Below are positions 1 to 12,543 of a stretch of 64,000 bases of DNA, in pieces. Origin of the DNA: Lingula anatina. Its lineage: Eukaryota > Brachiopoda > Lingulata > Lingulida > Lingulidae. The DNA is taken from positions 126,327 to 190,326 of the forward strand of contig NW_019775850.1 in assembly GCF_001039355.2 (NCBI RefSeq), in the 5' to 3' direction. A program made the position numbers and the translations under genes. The notes below the pieces were generated by a model. It had not been told where the DNA came from. It saw only the letters and a list, made by a program, of their open reading frames with translations, and did no database searches. How positions within the stretch are numbered: position 1 is the first letter of the stretch; each line of letters opens with the position of its first letter.

Positions 1-67
1 ATAAATTGACATGAATTTCAACAGTATTTATAAATTGTATAACATCAATCATTTGATCATATTTCAG

Positions 68-3000
68 ACAGTAAAAGCCTTCCTACCATCGATGCTACGT
101 AAAAACCATGGTCACATCGTGTCAATTGCAAGCTCTGCTGGACTTGTTGGGGTTACAGGCCTTGCTGACTACTGCGCCAGTAAATTTGCCGCTGTTGGCT
201 TTGACGAATCATTGAAATATGAGCTGAACGCCATGGGTAAAGATGGCGTCCACACCACTGTGGTATGTCCCTATTATATCAACACTGGGATGTTTGAAGG
301 TGTGAAGACAAGGTATGGACGGCCGACCCCCCCCCCCTCCCCCGGGGGGGGGGTACATTAGTATTGATATAATCATAATAGAAATAATGATAATAATATC
401 AAAAGTAGAACGTCGCAGTTGAAATGCTATAATTATTATTATTATTTTTGAAAGGGATATGAAGCACTTGCAGTTGCTTCAGTAACATTAAGCCTTATTT
501 TCTAGGGTGAGTGCTCAGAAAAACCTTCTTATACACACGTGTGCCCAGGCATTCATGCACACACGTGCACATATACACACTCATTGTTCATGTGTGCTGC
601 AATTTATACTATACACATGCCTCTCACTGCATGTTTACAAGCGAAAACGTTTTCATTATTTCCTTTTTTCCACCAGGTTTCCTAAGGTCCTGCCAATTGT
701 CAACCAGGATTATGCGGCCAGTAGAATTGTAGATGCTGTTCTTATAAACCAGGAGATTGTTTATATACCTCGGGTTCTTTACTTTTTCTTGGCTTTGAAA
801 GGGTGAGTATAGGTGGCGCCACTAGTCTGTATAGAACAGTATCCAGAATTTAGAAGTTTTTTTAAAAAGAAACCTCTGTCCATCAGACATTGAGTGTAAT
901 TCATCACTACTCCAGGATACTGCTTACAAGGTTAAGTTATAAACTATTAGTAATATAAGAAAATATTTTTCTGTGAGAGGCTTTACAGCATATGTGTTGG
1001 CTGTAGATAAAAATTGTTCATTTCACACAACACAACAAAAATGTATTAAGAATTTTTGTATTTCAGTTATGTGTGGAATTATATGATAATTATGTTACAT
1101 GCGATGTCATGTGTTCAGCTTATTTTTATATGTGTCAAAGAGTTTAGGGAACAAGCTTGTCAGACACAATGCAATATTGCTTTAAGTTTGAATCCCTGGT
1201 GTTTCAACACAATATTGTGTTGGGTGTGACATGCTTGTGTTTCAACACAATATTGTGTTAGATGAGACACCAGTTATCACACCTTACTCTACTGAAGAGT
1301 TCATTTTGTGCCCTTTTCCATGTAGGTATCTACCTGTAAAAGTGAACTTTCTACTCTGTAACTTCTTTGGCACAACTAAAATGATGGATACATTTATTGG
1401 GAGAAAGAAGATGGAATAGTTACTTGTAGAGTGGCTTTACATGTATGTTTTTTCTGCTTTGGCACAAATGGCTGAACAGCTTTTGCCTACTTATATGCTT
1501 GAAGAAGTACATCGCTGCTTTCAGCTTGTATGAAGAATAATTCAGAAGAATATTGCAGTTACTTGCATTTTATTTATCAGAAAGCAGTCATGTTCTCCAT
1601 ACTGCCATCTAAATTGCTGTTAGGGAAATAACAAGTAAATGTGTAGAATTTTCTTACCCCAAATGATTTATCAAACAAAAATTTAAAAAAAAAATAGACT
1701 TATTTGAAATAAACATGCTTTCTTTGACCAGCTATTTTTTTCCCTTGGAATTTTCACCAAAATCCTGTTTTACCACTTTAAAACTTGGATGGAATGTTTA
1801 TAGAGTGGAAGAGTGTAAAGAGGAGCAAATTGTAAATTCAATCACACATCATTTTAAGCCCTTGGAATGAGCTAAGGACCCCCCCCCCCCAAAAAAAAAA
1901 AAAAAATGAATGTCAAATCTGCATGATGTCATCACATATTGATTTTTTTTTAAATGTGTGGATAACAGAACCTCAGATTAATAAAAAAATAAAAACAAAT
2001 TTTTGATTCTGTTCTCTGTGGAGGCTGCTTCCATTCCATCTCACCCGCCTGATATGTGAATTCATGGGCAACCAAACCTTTATGGACACATTCCGTGGAC
2101 GAGCAAAACAGAATTGATGTTATTACAGTAATTTCTTACTGAAGGTGAAGATATATGGGTCTGCATGGCCTTTTTACTTAGTACTAATCCATAGATGGCA
2201 CCTAGCTCCTGTTTCTTGGTTTTTTTTTTCTTATTTTCTCTGAAGCACTAGGTGTCAGTAGAATTCTTTAGAGCACTGACTTGAGATATTTGGGTTTATT
2301 GATTTTCACAACTGGTAGGCAATAGCAAGACTTAAAGTCAATGATTTATCATATGTTGGGTTCAGTGTGTGGCATAGTAGATGTAATACCATCTTCATTG
2401 CAGACCTACATTTATATAGTGGTAGATTGAGTTCTTGAATTTAATTTTTGGCACCCGTGGATGATGCATCATGTCATTTCCTTTTCACAAATTGTTCATA
2501 GAAGGTGATGGTGACCCTTTGGGTGTGTTAAATGTGACATTGTGCTGGGATTGGATATGCCTATATGTGATGGTTAAAAGGATAACTATTCATTATGGCC
2601 AAAAGAAAAAAAAAAGAACTTTCCTGGGATGAACAACAATTTCCCATACTTACCAGTGGTAAATGAATCCATTTCTTAAGAGATTATTATAAAGTATAGC
2701 CATCTATGGAGGTCACATATGGTCAGATGGCAAGCACAGATTTCAGCATAATTGCCTCAACTGCCATTTTTGTGGTAAAATAGAATTTATTATATTTCTA
2801 TGAGTTGTTAACAATTAATGTTTTAACTGCAAAATATAGATCTCATACAAAGAGTTGTTATCCCTTTAACTTTCATAACTAATTCGCAAGTTTTATTCTT
2901 TCTGTATATTGCTATTGATTAAACCCTTTTAATTCATGTAACCAACATATCTACTAGTTTCCAGTTTGCAAATAGTTTATTGCAATTTGTGGCAACTGCA

Positions 3001-3408
3001 TGCTTTTGTTCTGTTGCGAGTGTGTTAGTTTAGGCAGTTTGCCAGGCATCGGATGTGCCATTATGATTGGTAACTTTCATAGCTTGCCAGTATTGTGTTA
3101 CTTACATTAAACAGTGCTATTTGCTGAAACTATTATTACCTCCTTGTTAAGAATTCATTTTTTTCAGCTTGCTTATTTTAATTTGCAATTTTTTTTTTTC
3201 ACCATGTTTTTTTTTCCTGTATTTTCGACATTATGCATTCATTCATATTTATTTATTTGTTCATTAGATTTTATGAAATAATTTTAAATTTGTAATATTT
3301 TTTTTTCTTTTCAGTCTTATTCCAGTGAAGGTTGGCCTTCTTTTAGCACAGGCCTTTGGAATTAATAACTGTATGGATGACTTCAAGGGAAGAGCAAAGA
3401 AAGATTAG
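68..3408 (+). CDS. SDR16C-type retinol/steroid dehydrogenase, 3' half with three alternative last exons
   Basis: Exons 68-312 (enters phase 0, leaves phase 2) and 677-802 (leaves phase 2), then one of three last exons: 1326-1419, 2024-2117 or 3315-3408. The first exon has the SDR active-site block: a [12 protein letters not shown] strand with the catalytic Ser, then Tyr-x-x-x-Lys in DYCASK, then a [11 protein letters not shown] segment. The second exon, ending in FFLALKG, continues as in SDR16C5/RDH10/HSD17B11 enzymes, ER or lipid-droplet NAD(P)-dependent oxidoreductases of retinol or 17-beta-hydroxysteroids. The 5' exons with the Rossmann GxxxGxG and membrane anchor lie before the window. 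Last exon c reads [16 protein letters not shown], close to the SDR16C5 C-terminus. Family call is confident; the exact orthologue and substrate are not. Confidence 0.85.
1206..1259. repeat. Two copies of a perfect 16-bp palindrome
   Basis: AACACAATATTGTGTT occurs at 1206-1221 and again at 1244-1259, each preceded by GTTTC, about 65 bp upstream of last exon a. Each copy is its own reverse complement, so it could form a hairpin or bind a dimeric protein. No function is known to me. Confidence 0.6.
1326..1419 (+). CDS. Alternative last exon a of the SDR16C gene
   Basis: The acceptor TGTAG at 1321-1325 joins in phase to the donor after 802. The exon encodes [16 protein letters not shown], ends in GRKKME, and stops with TAG at 1417-1419. 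A candidate AATAAA lies at 1708-1713. The peptide aligns residue for residue with last exons b and c, so it is a divergent tandem duplicate of the C-terminal membrane-proximal exon. Confidence 0.7.
2024..2117 (+). CDS. Alternative last exon b of the SDR16C gene
   Basis: The acceptor GTGGAG ends at 2023. The reading continues in the same phase as exons a and c: [16 protein letters not shown], then [15 protein letters not shown] and TGA at 2115-2117. Length is 94 nt, identical to exons a and c. It is too short and ATG-poor to be found as a free-standing ORF; it was found by its homology to the other two last exons. Confidence 0.65.
3315..3408 (+). CDS. Alternative last exon c of the SDR16C gene
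   Basis: A strong polypyrimidine tract and TTTTCAG at 3308-3314 precede [16 protein letters not shown], then [15 protein letters not shown] and TAG at 3406-3408. A candidate AATAAA lies at 4429-4434. Of the three it has the best acceptor and resembles the vertebrate SDR16C5 tail most, so it may be the ancestral last exon. Confidence 0.75.
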
Positions 3409-5430
3409 ATAAATTACCTAACCAGAGCAAAGAAAATAGAGTTATGCCAACATTTTATTTTACCTTTTTTTCTTTTGTTTAAATCTAGTTTTCGATCTTA
3501 TATCATAATCAGCTAGGAATTGGACACTTTTCAATCATGTTTTGTGTTCTCTAGCCAGTGAATTATTTTTATTTATTTTTTTTTTTATTAGCCATTTTTA
3601 AATTTTTCATAAAACCTGTGTTACTCCATAAGAATTTTTTTTCTAACTTAGCCAATTAACCTAATTGTCCTTTTGCATGTTTAAATTGTACTTATAAGTG
3701 ATTAACTTAAAATTCCCCAATTGTTAGAATGATAGAGTGATAGTAAACTTTGCTATTTACTTTGCTTTTCTTCAAAAATTACAATATTACCCAGTTTACA
3801 ATAAGAATAATTTTTTGAATAATAATATTAGAGCAATGTTGCATGTGTATTTTTTTCTTTTGCCAGTGTATGTGATTTCATATGTGATGTAATCCATAGG
3901 AAACTAATATTCTTGAATGCCACTTTAATTCAATTTTTACAGTGAGCTGTCAGTTTACATTATTGTATTAAAAATGTTAATATTAAGTTTAACTTAGTTA
4001 CTTTTTAATCAGATTTATTGCCTTTGTAAGGAATGTGGATTTGCTAAATAACGATCATGATTGTAAAATCCTGTTCATGATTATGGCTTGTAAGTATATT
4101 TCATTATAACATTAATTGGCACATTGGTGGATGTTTTATTGTTTTGTTCAATTCTTAGTCTTGTGCACAAGTTTATGTATATGTACATCAGAACTGAAGT
4201 GAGTATTAACAAGCAGAAGTATTGTAATTAGTGCCAAAATTTGTCCAGATTTTCTCCATATTTTTTATGAAACTGTTGATATGCTATACATCGTGGAGCC
4301 ATATTTCTGTAAATTTCAAACAGTTGATTTACTCTACCGTTCCTATTTATTTCCAGCAAAAAGTGATATAAAGAATAGAAAAAGGGGTTTTGACTTGTTG
4401 CGTATCAAAGATTTTTATTGTTAAATTCAATAAAAAATTCTACAAGTTTTTGCTGACTGTAAAAATGGAACTGTGTAGAAATGACTGTCAGTTATTTCAT
4501 TGATATTCAAATGTCTAATCTTGACCTACCTCAAACTTGTCAAGAAATATACAGGAAATATGTACAAAAAATGATACTGTTCGTGAAATGTTTGAGAAAT
4601 CTTCACAATTAGTATAATATTTGTATACAGCAGACTGCATATTTTTTCACAACTAAACTGAATTATTGTTTAGCTAAAAAAAGTATTGTAGCATGTTTTT
4701 TCTCTCTTAAATTTAATAAATACCACCTGCTCAAATCTTTTTTCCACCTTAGACACCTCATCCATGTATGTCTTAAAAGTAATTGTAATAATTTTTTTTC
4801 CATTTCCAGAGTGATTATGTTAAATTATGCTAAGTCTAGTGTATCAAATAAATGATTCAGCTAATTTTTTTGGGCAACTGCTTATGGAAGAGGTCAGACG
4901 AACAGTTAAAAAACTACAATAATAACATTCATAATAATCTTACAAAGAATTTTTGGTGTTTTTATTTGTACGAATACATAAGCATTGTTCTCACTATATT
5001 CAAGTTTTTCCTGCAAAAACAAACATTTACTAACAATTATACAAAACAGCAGAAGTAAAATCTGAAAAAACATCACACAAAAATCAACACTAACCACAAC
5101 TACTTCATGTAAGTTACTAAAAGTAACAGTTCAGTTAATTAAAAGCAATGCTTTTCATTATTTGCATCAAAGACTGAACTCTGAGATATATTTAATTTTG
5201 CTTTGATCACACCCATATGCTGCCATTCAATTTAAACTCTAATATTAAAAACATGAGATTAATTCAAGGAAGAGAATCATGGAGTTTTGTCTTTACTTTA
5301 GTGAGACCTGGGTTCTATAACAGTTTCCCTACACTAAGACTTGCTTCAAACAATATATTTCTGCCTTTGGCCAGTTGCAGCAGTCATCAATTCAGCAGAG
5401 CAAAGTTTGAAAAACAGCTTGATCCTCCAT
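3409..5430. other. 3' UTR of the SDR gene and convergent intergenic DNA
   Basis: AT-rich, no coding signal. Poly(A) signal candidates for the plus-strand SDR gene are at 4429-4434 and around 4714. The minus-strand zinc-finger gene ends nearby, with AATAAA (plus-strand TTTATT) candidates at 5431-5436 and 4961-4966. The two genes are convergent. Confidence 0.5.
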
Positions 5431-5510
5431 TTTATTTATTTATTTTTTTTTTGGGCTGTTCATTTTTTTCTCTTTTCTAAAGCTCCTCTTGAAAGGTTAA
5501 ACAGCACCAT

Positions 5511-8500
5511 CTACAGATCTGTCTGCTCACCAACAGGTGGCACAGGCCCCTGTTCTGCATGCTGTTCTTGCTCATAATCCAGCGGCACTAACAGATACTG
5601 TCCCTGGTCACCTGCGGCCGTCCCCTCATCAGAAGGTGCTGTAGTAGAAATCATTTGGTTTCCTGTAGTTCCCGTGGCAAGAATCTGAGAAGCAGCAATT
5701 TGAGACGCTAAGTCCGCCAAGTTGATGCTTTTGCTGGTGGCGCCATCTATGCTGCTGGACAGAGACTGCAGAGCTTGGGCGGTCTGGAGGGCCTCTACGA
5801 CATCACTGGAGAGGTTCTCCATGACAAGCTGGTCACCTGTGGTTGCAGCAGCGGTTGTTGGGATGGCATCCCCTGCACCCTGCTCGCCTCCTTGTTGAAT
5901 GTGGATTACCTGGAAGAGGAGGCAACATTCTGAACATTTATATGGGAGGACATAAACACAACCTGCTTAAATTCAGGCTCAGCCGTAGTAATCATCTACT
6001 CGTGGATATGGAAACGCACTGCCCATGTAGCACTGAGGTTCAAGATCTTTGCATGTCTTAATTTTTCTGTTTTAAGGATCACTTAAAGAAATACTGTTGT
6101 TTGTGGTCATCATTGTATAGGCTAATTACTAAAAAAAAAAAGAAATTTAGGTCAATTTGTGGCACAGGGCATTTAATTAATCCACAGTGCCAGTAATCCC
6201 ATCCACCATTATACATGTGCTCTTGTTCTTGTAAAACCAATGTCACGTTGACACGATCATGAATCAAATTCAAAACCAAGAAGATTTTAAAATTCTGAGC
6301 ACAGAAACAACTTCCACTGACCTCTGTGTTGTCTGTGAGTTCTATCTGCCTCCCATCAGGCATCTGTATGATGGTACGGCCAGTTGGACCCTCGCCAAGC
6401 TCTCCAAATATCACCTGGGATGTGCCGTCCTATGGAAACCAAACGTAATGGTCAATATTTTTTATCAGCAAGGCTCTCCTGACTTAAGTTTTAATGCCTA
6501 CATTAAACAACAATATGCAAAACAACAAAGTTTTAAAGCTGACAAAAGATAAATTCTTTTTTTGATAAATTCTTTTTTTTTTAATCATCTTTTGACCAAT
6601 TTTTCATTTAAAAAAAAGAAAAAAAAATTGAACAAATAAATGAAAATATGAATTTAACACAAAATCTTAATTCCCTAAATATTACCTCAATATTCTGTCC
6701 TCCCTGGACCTCCACCAGTCTGGTTTGCTGGTTGGGATCCTGAATCTGGACCAGAATGTGCTGAGGTGGCTTCTCTACCACACTCCCTCCTGCCCTGCCA
6801 GCTGAGATGGTGCTGCTCTGGATCCTGGGCTCATCAGGCTGGTCCACCTTCTTTAACAGGGTGTGCAGGAAGTTGGGGTCCTGGAAAGTGGTTTTTAAAT
6901 AAAAGAACTATCAAGGAACAACCTCACTGCAATAGTTAAAGGAATCTAGGGTGAATTATTACATTTTTGTACTGAAGTATTTCTATTTTTTTTTCTGTGA
7001 TTCAGGAACCCTGTAACATGGATTACATGTGCCCCATTAAATCAAAAAGACTTAACAATTTTTTAGACTCACCAAAATTTGGAAACAAGTGTCATGACTA
7101 CCAAAGTCAAAACTTGGCTATCAACTTCCATCGTAAATAAAACTTTGAAACCTTAATATGAACAACACGTTCTTTTTATTTTCTATACCTGTACCTTCCC
7201 TCTACAGAACAATTACCTGTAGCATTCCCACATTGCCTGGATGTTTCCGTTGGATATGGCGTCGTAGTGTGTGGCGATATCGACACATCTCCGAGCAAAG
7301 GCTGCACACATACATCATTCCGCTGTGAAACTCCAGGACGTGCTTCTTCAGCTCATGCGGCAACACGAACTTCTTGGTGCAGTGATCACACGCATGTTTC
7401 TTGCCCTGCGTATGTTCAAGCGTGTGCCTGTACAGTTGCTCTGGGTATTTGAACGAAGCCTGGCAGTAGTTACAGTTGAAGTGCTTCTTGGGATCGTGCA
7501 TTAGCATGTGCTTCATCAAATTCCCTTTCTGACGGAATATCTTCCCACAGGTTTGACACGCGAACACTTTTGTGATTGCGCCATGAAACTGTTTCTTGTG
7601 GGCGTAGAGTGTGAGCCTTGTCTTCAGCAGCTTTCCGCACTCGTTACACTGAAACTTGCGCTCCTTAGTGTGCACAGCATTTTTGTGCTCCAACATCTGG
7701 TGGCGTATGTGGAATTTTTTGTGGCAGACATCGCAGGAGAAATGCTTGTCGCCATGGGTTTTAAGATGCTTGTTAAGATTGCTCTTGCTAATGTAGGTTT
7801 TTCCACATAGGTAGCAAACATATTTGTCCTCCATTTCGGCTACTCCTTTCCTGTAAAAGGTTAAGATTAAGGTTGAGTCAAAAGTCTGTTACTCGCGAAG
7901 GACAAGTCACCTTAATTATTGTCAGGTTTCCTGGATCTACCCAATACTGAATTGATCTCACCTTCTGGAAATGGCACTACCATCGGCATCCATAACTACC
8001 AGTAGGTCTTCATCCCTTGATTTATGTATGCAATAGTATGCAGGTAGGCTTACAGGTGTTAGGCCTATTAAAAGCCACAAACTTGCTGTCGTAGCTGTAA
8101 TTAATCTTAGTATCTTACCCGATGAATACATACGTAATTCAGCCTTACGCTTTTTAAATTTTACTAATTTACATCGGTTGCTGAGAGGACTCATCAAAAA
8201 TTTTTTATTTGAAGACTGTCAGTTTCTATGGTTACTGAAATATGAATATATAATAAAAGTACTGAATCAACTGATTAATTTTATTCATCGAGTTCCTGCA
8301 ATATCTGTTACATACCTGACTGAGTATTTCATCCTGACCACCGACCCATCTGGCCTGCGACATGTGTGGTTGTTTAGGTAATCCTTGCGATAGAAGCTCT
8401 TCCCACAGAACTCGCACTCGTAGTTCGGCTCCTCGTGTGTCTGCATGTGGCGATCCAGATAGCGTGGGTCTGAGAGCGTTCTGTTGCACACTGTGCAGTT

Positions 8501-8995
8501 TACAGCACCTGACGGAATATGAAGTATGTTTTTTTTAGATGTGTTAATCTGTTTAACTGATAGTGTCAATGGGAATGAGCCCTTAATCTTGATGTGAGGA
8601 AAATATGTCATATTTGTCAAGAAATTGTCAATCTTCATCCCTTCAAACCTTAACTATCACCTTTTCTATAAAGAATCATTTTATATACTAAATCAAGTTA
8701 CTTTTTGTCTTTTATTTTTGTTCTTAATTGCCTGCCTGTTTTTTTTTTTTTTTTGCTCATGTTGTGCACAATCCTCTATGTAACCTTTAAAAAATCTCAT
8801 ATGGCAGAGCTCAACATACATCCAAAACTAGTATTTAATTAATTTAAAAAAACTTTATCTAAAAATTAAAGTAAAAAAACCTCACCTTCTTTTCCAGTGC
8901 ACGTTTTCTCATGCTCCAAGTGGGAGAACTTCCTGGCGAACCCCTTGCCACATTTGGCACACTCATGGGGGTGACGGTGCTTCACCTTGTGATCC
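5511..8995 (-). CDS. PRDM10: PRDM10-like zinc-finger protein, C2H2 array and C-terminus
   Basis: Exons in coding order, all in phase: 8995-8886, 8508-8316, 8015-7962, 7850-7217, 6880-6686, 6429-6322, 5909-5511 (stop at 5513-5511). They encode one C2HC finger (HECAKCGKGFARKF, then HLEHEKTC), two C2H2 fingers with a short acidic linker, and seven further C2H2 fingers in the single exon 7850-7217. A finger-free tail of about 230 residues follows, rich in Q, T and S, probably a transactivation region. PRDM10 is a chromatin-bound regulator with a zinc knuckle and PR/SET domain before about ten fingers and a Q/T-rich tail, matching this order. The PR/SET exons are not in the window: a single N at 9027 ends the gene 5' of the first finger. 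The gene is certain; the PRDM10 name rests on layout and the separated knuckle exon. Confidence 0.75.
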
Positions 8996-9026
8996 CTGAA
9001 CAAGATGGCATCAGTGAATTCTTCTC

Positions 9027-9027
9027 C
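9027..9027. other. Single-N assembly join
   Basis: One N separates intron sequence of the zinc-finger gene from DNA related to the membrane-protein array. Sequence class changes abruptly here, so order across it should not be trusted. Confidence 0.8.
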
Positions 9028-9101
9028 NAGCGCCCCCTGTACCTCCTAATAACCTTTCTCCTAAGACACGTCATCGTTGACCCGTTAAACGACAATAAAT
9101 A

Positions 9102-9355
9102 CATGTATTACCTCCATAGCCACAGTTGCCATGGCAATCGTTTTGATGTTAGCAGTGGTGAATTTCCGTGGCGTTTCGGAATTACAACTAAGCGGTCAGG
9201 GAATAGTTTCCTTCATCACCGCGTCCATTCCAAAATATGTTTTGAGCTTTTTCAACTCGGAAGGTAGCAAAGAAGCCATTAAACGTAGTTGGGAGGTTAC
9301 GGTCCGTGAAAAAGTTAACAAATATGTAAAAGAAAACGAAACCAAAGGAACATAG
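9102..9355 (+). pseudogene. Copy A: C-terminal fragment of the multi-pass membrane protein family
   Basis: Homology to copy C starts near 9102 (TCITSIATVAMAIVLML) and runs open to TAG at 9353-9355, ending in KYVKENETKGT. It covers the last predicted membrane helices and the basic, charged C-terminal tail (SWEVTVREKVNKY). In-frame stops lie just upstream, and the bases between the N at 9027 and 9101 show no homology. It is therefore either a true truncated copy or a gene cut by assembly. The 3' flank resembles those of copies C and D; AATAAA is near 10460. Confidence 0.7.
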
Positions 9356-11906
9356 AGTGATATAAGACGTGTTACTTTTTTGTGTCTTCTAAAATTTAGC
9401 CAATGCGCGATGCATTCATTGTATCTTGTTTTAGCTTTTTGCGATGAATAACTGAAGGGTGTTTGTTATTCCGTAAAAATAAGAAAAAGCTGACAGTCAC
9501 AGAAAAGAAATGTGCACTCATAGTTAATTACCACTGTGCATATCCTGTCAAAGATCTTAAGATTTTATTTCACTTTGCCCATTATTTTTCTTGTACATAA
9601 ATTACATGTATGTGATGAAGTTTCTAAAATGTATATTTTTATGTTTAACCGGCGTTGCTGTTTGGTTTCACTAGAACTAGTGATTGTTGGGTATTTTGTT
9701 TATGTATTCAAATCAATATTTCTTCTGGTAATTCTTTATCTTTGATTACATGTAGGCCTATAAATCTTTATGAAAACAATTGGTTAGTTGACCATTTTTT
9801 CTACAATCAAAGGTTAATAATATTGTTATTATGTTGATTCAAACTTACTTTTTGGTTTATACAAGGAATCAATGGTAGTGAAGAACTGCCGATCTTTACA
9901 TTATTTTACACCCTTCAAGGACACCATTTGTAAATAAGTTATGAAATGCTGCTACATTTAAAAATAATAAATGTAAGAAGTAATTAAGTTCTGTGTTGTT
10001 ATAATACTCTAGCACAAACAAACAAAAAGCTTTTATGTCGGTCATCATCCTATAGTGATATGCATTAAAACAGAGGAAAGAGAGACAGCGGGAGACATCC
10101 CGAACATTATGCTTTAGAAAACCTGCAAACCACTTAGAAAACTAGGGCACAGCCAGTAAATTGTAGTGTACCAAAATTCAGAACCAAACGTTTTTGAAAC
10201 ACCCTTATCCCCTTTTCCTTGTCAAACTTTTAATGGTTTGTGTTTTATTTTAGAACTCATATTGGTCTTTATTGTATATTTAAAAAAAATCAACTCCTTT
10301 GCTTTTGACAATCTTTTACAGGTTGTCATTTAGGTCCTATTGTATATCCTTTATTTGCAGTAAATGCTAATCTAGTTTATGTACAACTTCAACCTTTTGG
10401 TTGCTATAAATTGATAAACGTATTGTTATTATAGATTTATCGATTATTGAATATAATCTAAATAAAGACTCAAGCGTAATACAAGTATAAATAAATAAGT
10501 CTCGCTCTTGCATTTGTTTCTCCCATTTATTTATTCAAATATTTTTATTTCATGCCTATCCATCACAAAAACCACTTCTGAATTTTGCAATAGCCACGAA
10601 TGCATATGAATTTGTGCTGCATTCGTATATATAACATTTGGCTATGGCAAAACAGAGCGCGGGATCTGCACTAATTTTTATCTCTCTTTGCTCGGCAAGT
10701 TTGCATTTTAAAAGTCACCTAATTAAGATAATTAAGAGGGTTTGGTTATCTTCTGCCTCTGTGTGATCCCCAACCCCAACTACCCACTCGTTTTAATTTC
10801 TTCTTGCATGACAAAACATGCGTAATTCCCTAATGCTAGGAGGGGTATAGACGCATGCTGCTTGTAAGCCATTTTGATATAGTTCTTACTTTGTTAGTTT
10901 TTTTTCTGCATACCAGCTTATTATTTTAATTTGATTTTTCTATGGCAAGGCTAACAACGTAAACATTAAAATCTATATTTATGGTCAACCGTATTATTTA
11001 TCGACATTTAAGGCAGAAGCATTTATTGATATCAAAACCAAAACGAAGGTACCATTGTCACCTTGTAAACGGTGGGTCTGTTGTGGTGAAATAACGAGAA
11101 TACCCTGCTGCTTCTCTTGACATAGCGGGCCAATACTCCAGTCTAAGACAAAGTATGGGCAGGTATTTAAACATTCCAATATTACAGATCAAAGTTGTCC
11201 TTTGAGAGTGAGTTCTGAGTGTTTTACAAAGTACATCTAAAGGCGTAAAAAGACCTAAATGCATACATGTGATATACAGCATCTGATATACAAGCGCCCA
11301 ATCCGATATCTTTTTATTCTCCATGTTAAAATGAAAAAAAAAGTTTCGTGTTTGTGTTTGAATGTGGGAAATTGAAATCTCGAGATCCGCCTTTGGCAAA
11401 TTTTATTTAAAACGTTTTGTCTTCCACACTAGTGCAATCTTGTGTGAAGAAGAAATAGCAACAGATTGAAAGGACCCATCCTTGAGGCATGATACTGATA
11501 TTTAAGAGTGAGATTGTGAGATAAAGAACCAACGTCAACTGTATAATTTATTTCTAAAATGAAAATCTAAAATAAAAACGGACGAATGATCTTAAAGTTT
11601 TACATATAATCCTTGCACAATAACGTTTAAAGCCGTCTATTACAGTCTATTATATTAAATACGAGTTTTTATTTCCGCACCGTCAGTGCAGTGCTGTGTG
11701 CAAACTTCAGATGATAGCACCTGCCACATTAACGTTTCTGTTTGAACGACAGGTAAATGGAAAATGATCCAGACCTTTTGCACTCTCTTCGTGTTAAAAT
11801 TTGGTTTCATGTTTCATGTTTAAAACGAATCGATCATGGGTATGAAATAAAACTTATCTCATGAGTTTGAATTACAAAGAGGGGAAATACTCTATAAAAG
11901 ATGTTA

Positions 11907-11949
<43 letters not shown>
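9356..11949. other. Region between membrane-family copies A and B
   Basis: 3' UTR-like AT-rich DNA to about 10.5 kb, then DNA without a coding signal. A perfect (CA)n array lies at 11911-11948, immediately before the upstream region conserved in copies B and D. Open frames around 11.0-11.4 kb on the minus strand look like chance. Confidence 0.4.
11911..11948. repeat. (CA)n microsatellite
   Basis: Uninterrupted CA array directly 5' of the duplicated upstream region of copy B. A CA array sits at the same relative place before copy D (21333-21371), so it was part of the duplicated unit. Confidence 0.9.
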
Positions 11950-11950
<1 letters not shown>

Positions 11951-12543
11951 AATCCGCGTTTTACAAAAAAAAAAGCGTAAATACCTGAACCTGTTTTCGG
12001 CTGAGGATATTGTATGAACGTCTCGTCTACTGCTCTCTGTATGTTTTTTATTTTACATTTTTGTTTTCCATTTCTAAAGGATATTGTAGTGCAGACTCAT
12101 TTAAAGCTACAATTTCCACTCTCTGAGGAGATTTAACAGGCTGCTTACTCAAAAATAAATTTTAAGTGCTTTGGGGCCGCACGAAGTTTACATCTCCGTT
12201 GGAAGTTTAAGTATTAGTATTACCGAACAGACGGTCCAGTGTTTGCAGACATTGATTGCCGACATTCTAAACGTAGGCCTACTAGTGGAACTGTTCAGCT
12301 GACGAAAAAAAATACTAATAGATGGTATGTGGACTATTGTAAATGTCAAAGATAAGAACTGCATGTCCTCTTCAGATCTGGTTATATGTAACTTGTTCTG
12401 TAGCGCCTAAGCATCTCACAGCGTTCATTTGTTATATCTAATGCTGTGCCTGATGAGTTTTTAGAGAATGGTAGTTGGGTGTTATTTTTAAATATAATAT
12501 GTCTTTCCGTCTGTCTATAGATCCTGCAACCACCCTAAGCAAA

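Noticed and set aside
7267-7810. Plus-strand frames opposite the zinc-finger exon
   Set aside because: Antisense shadows of the seven-finger exon 7850-7217.
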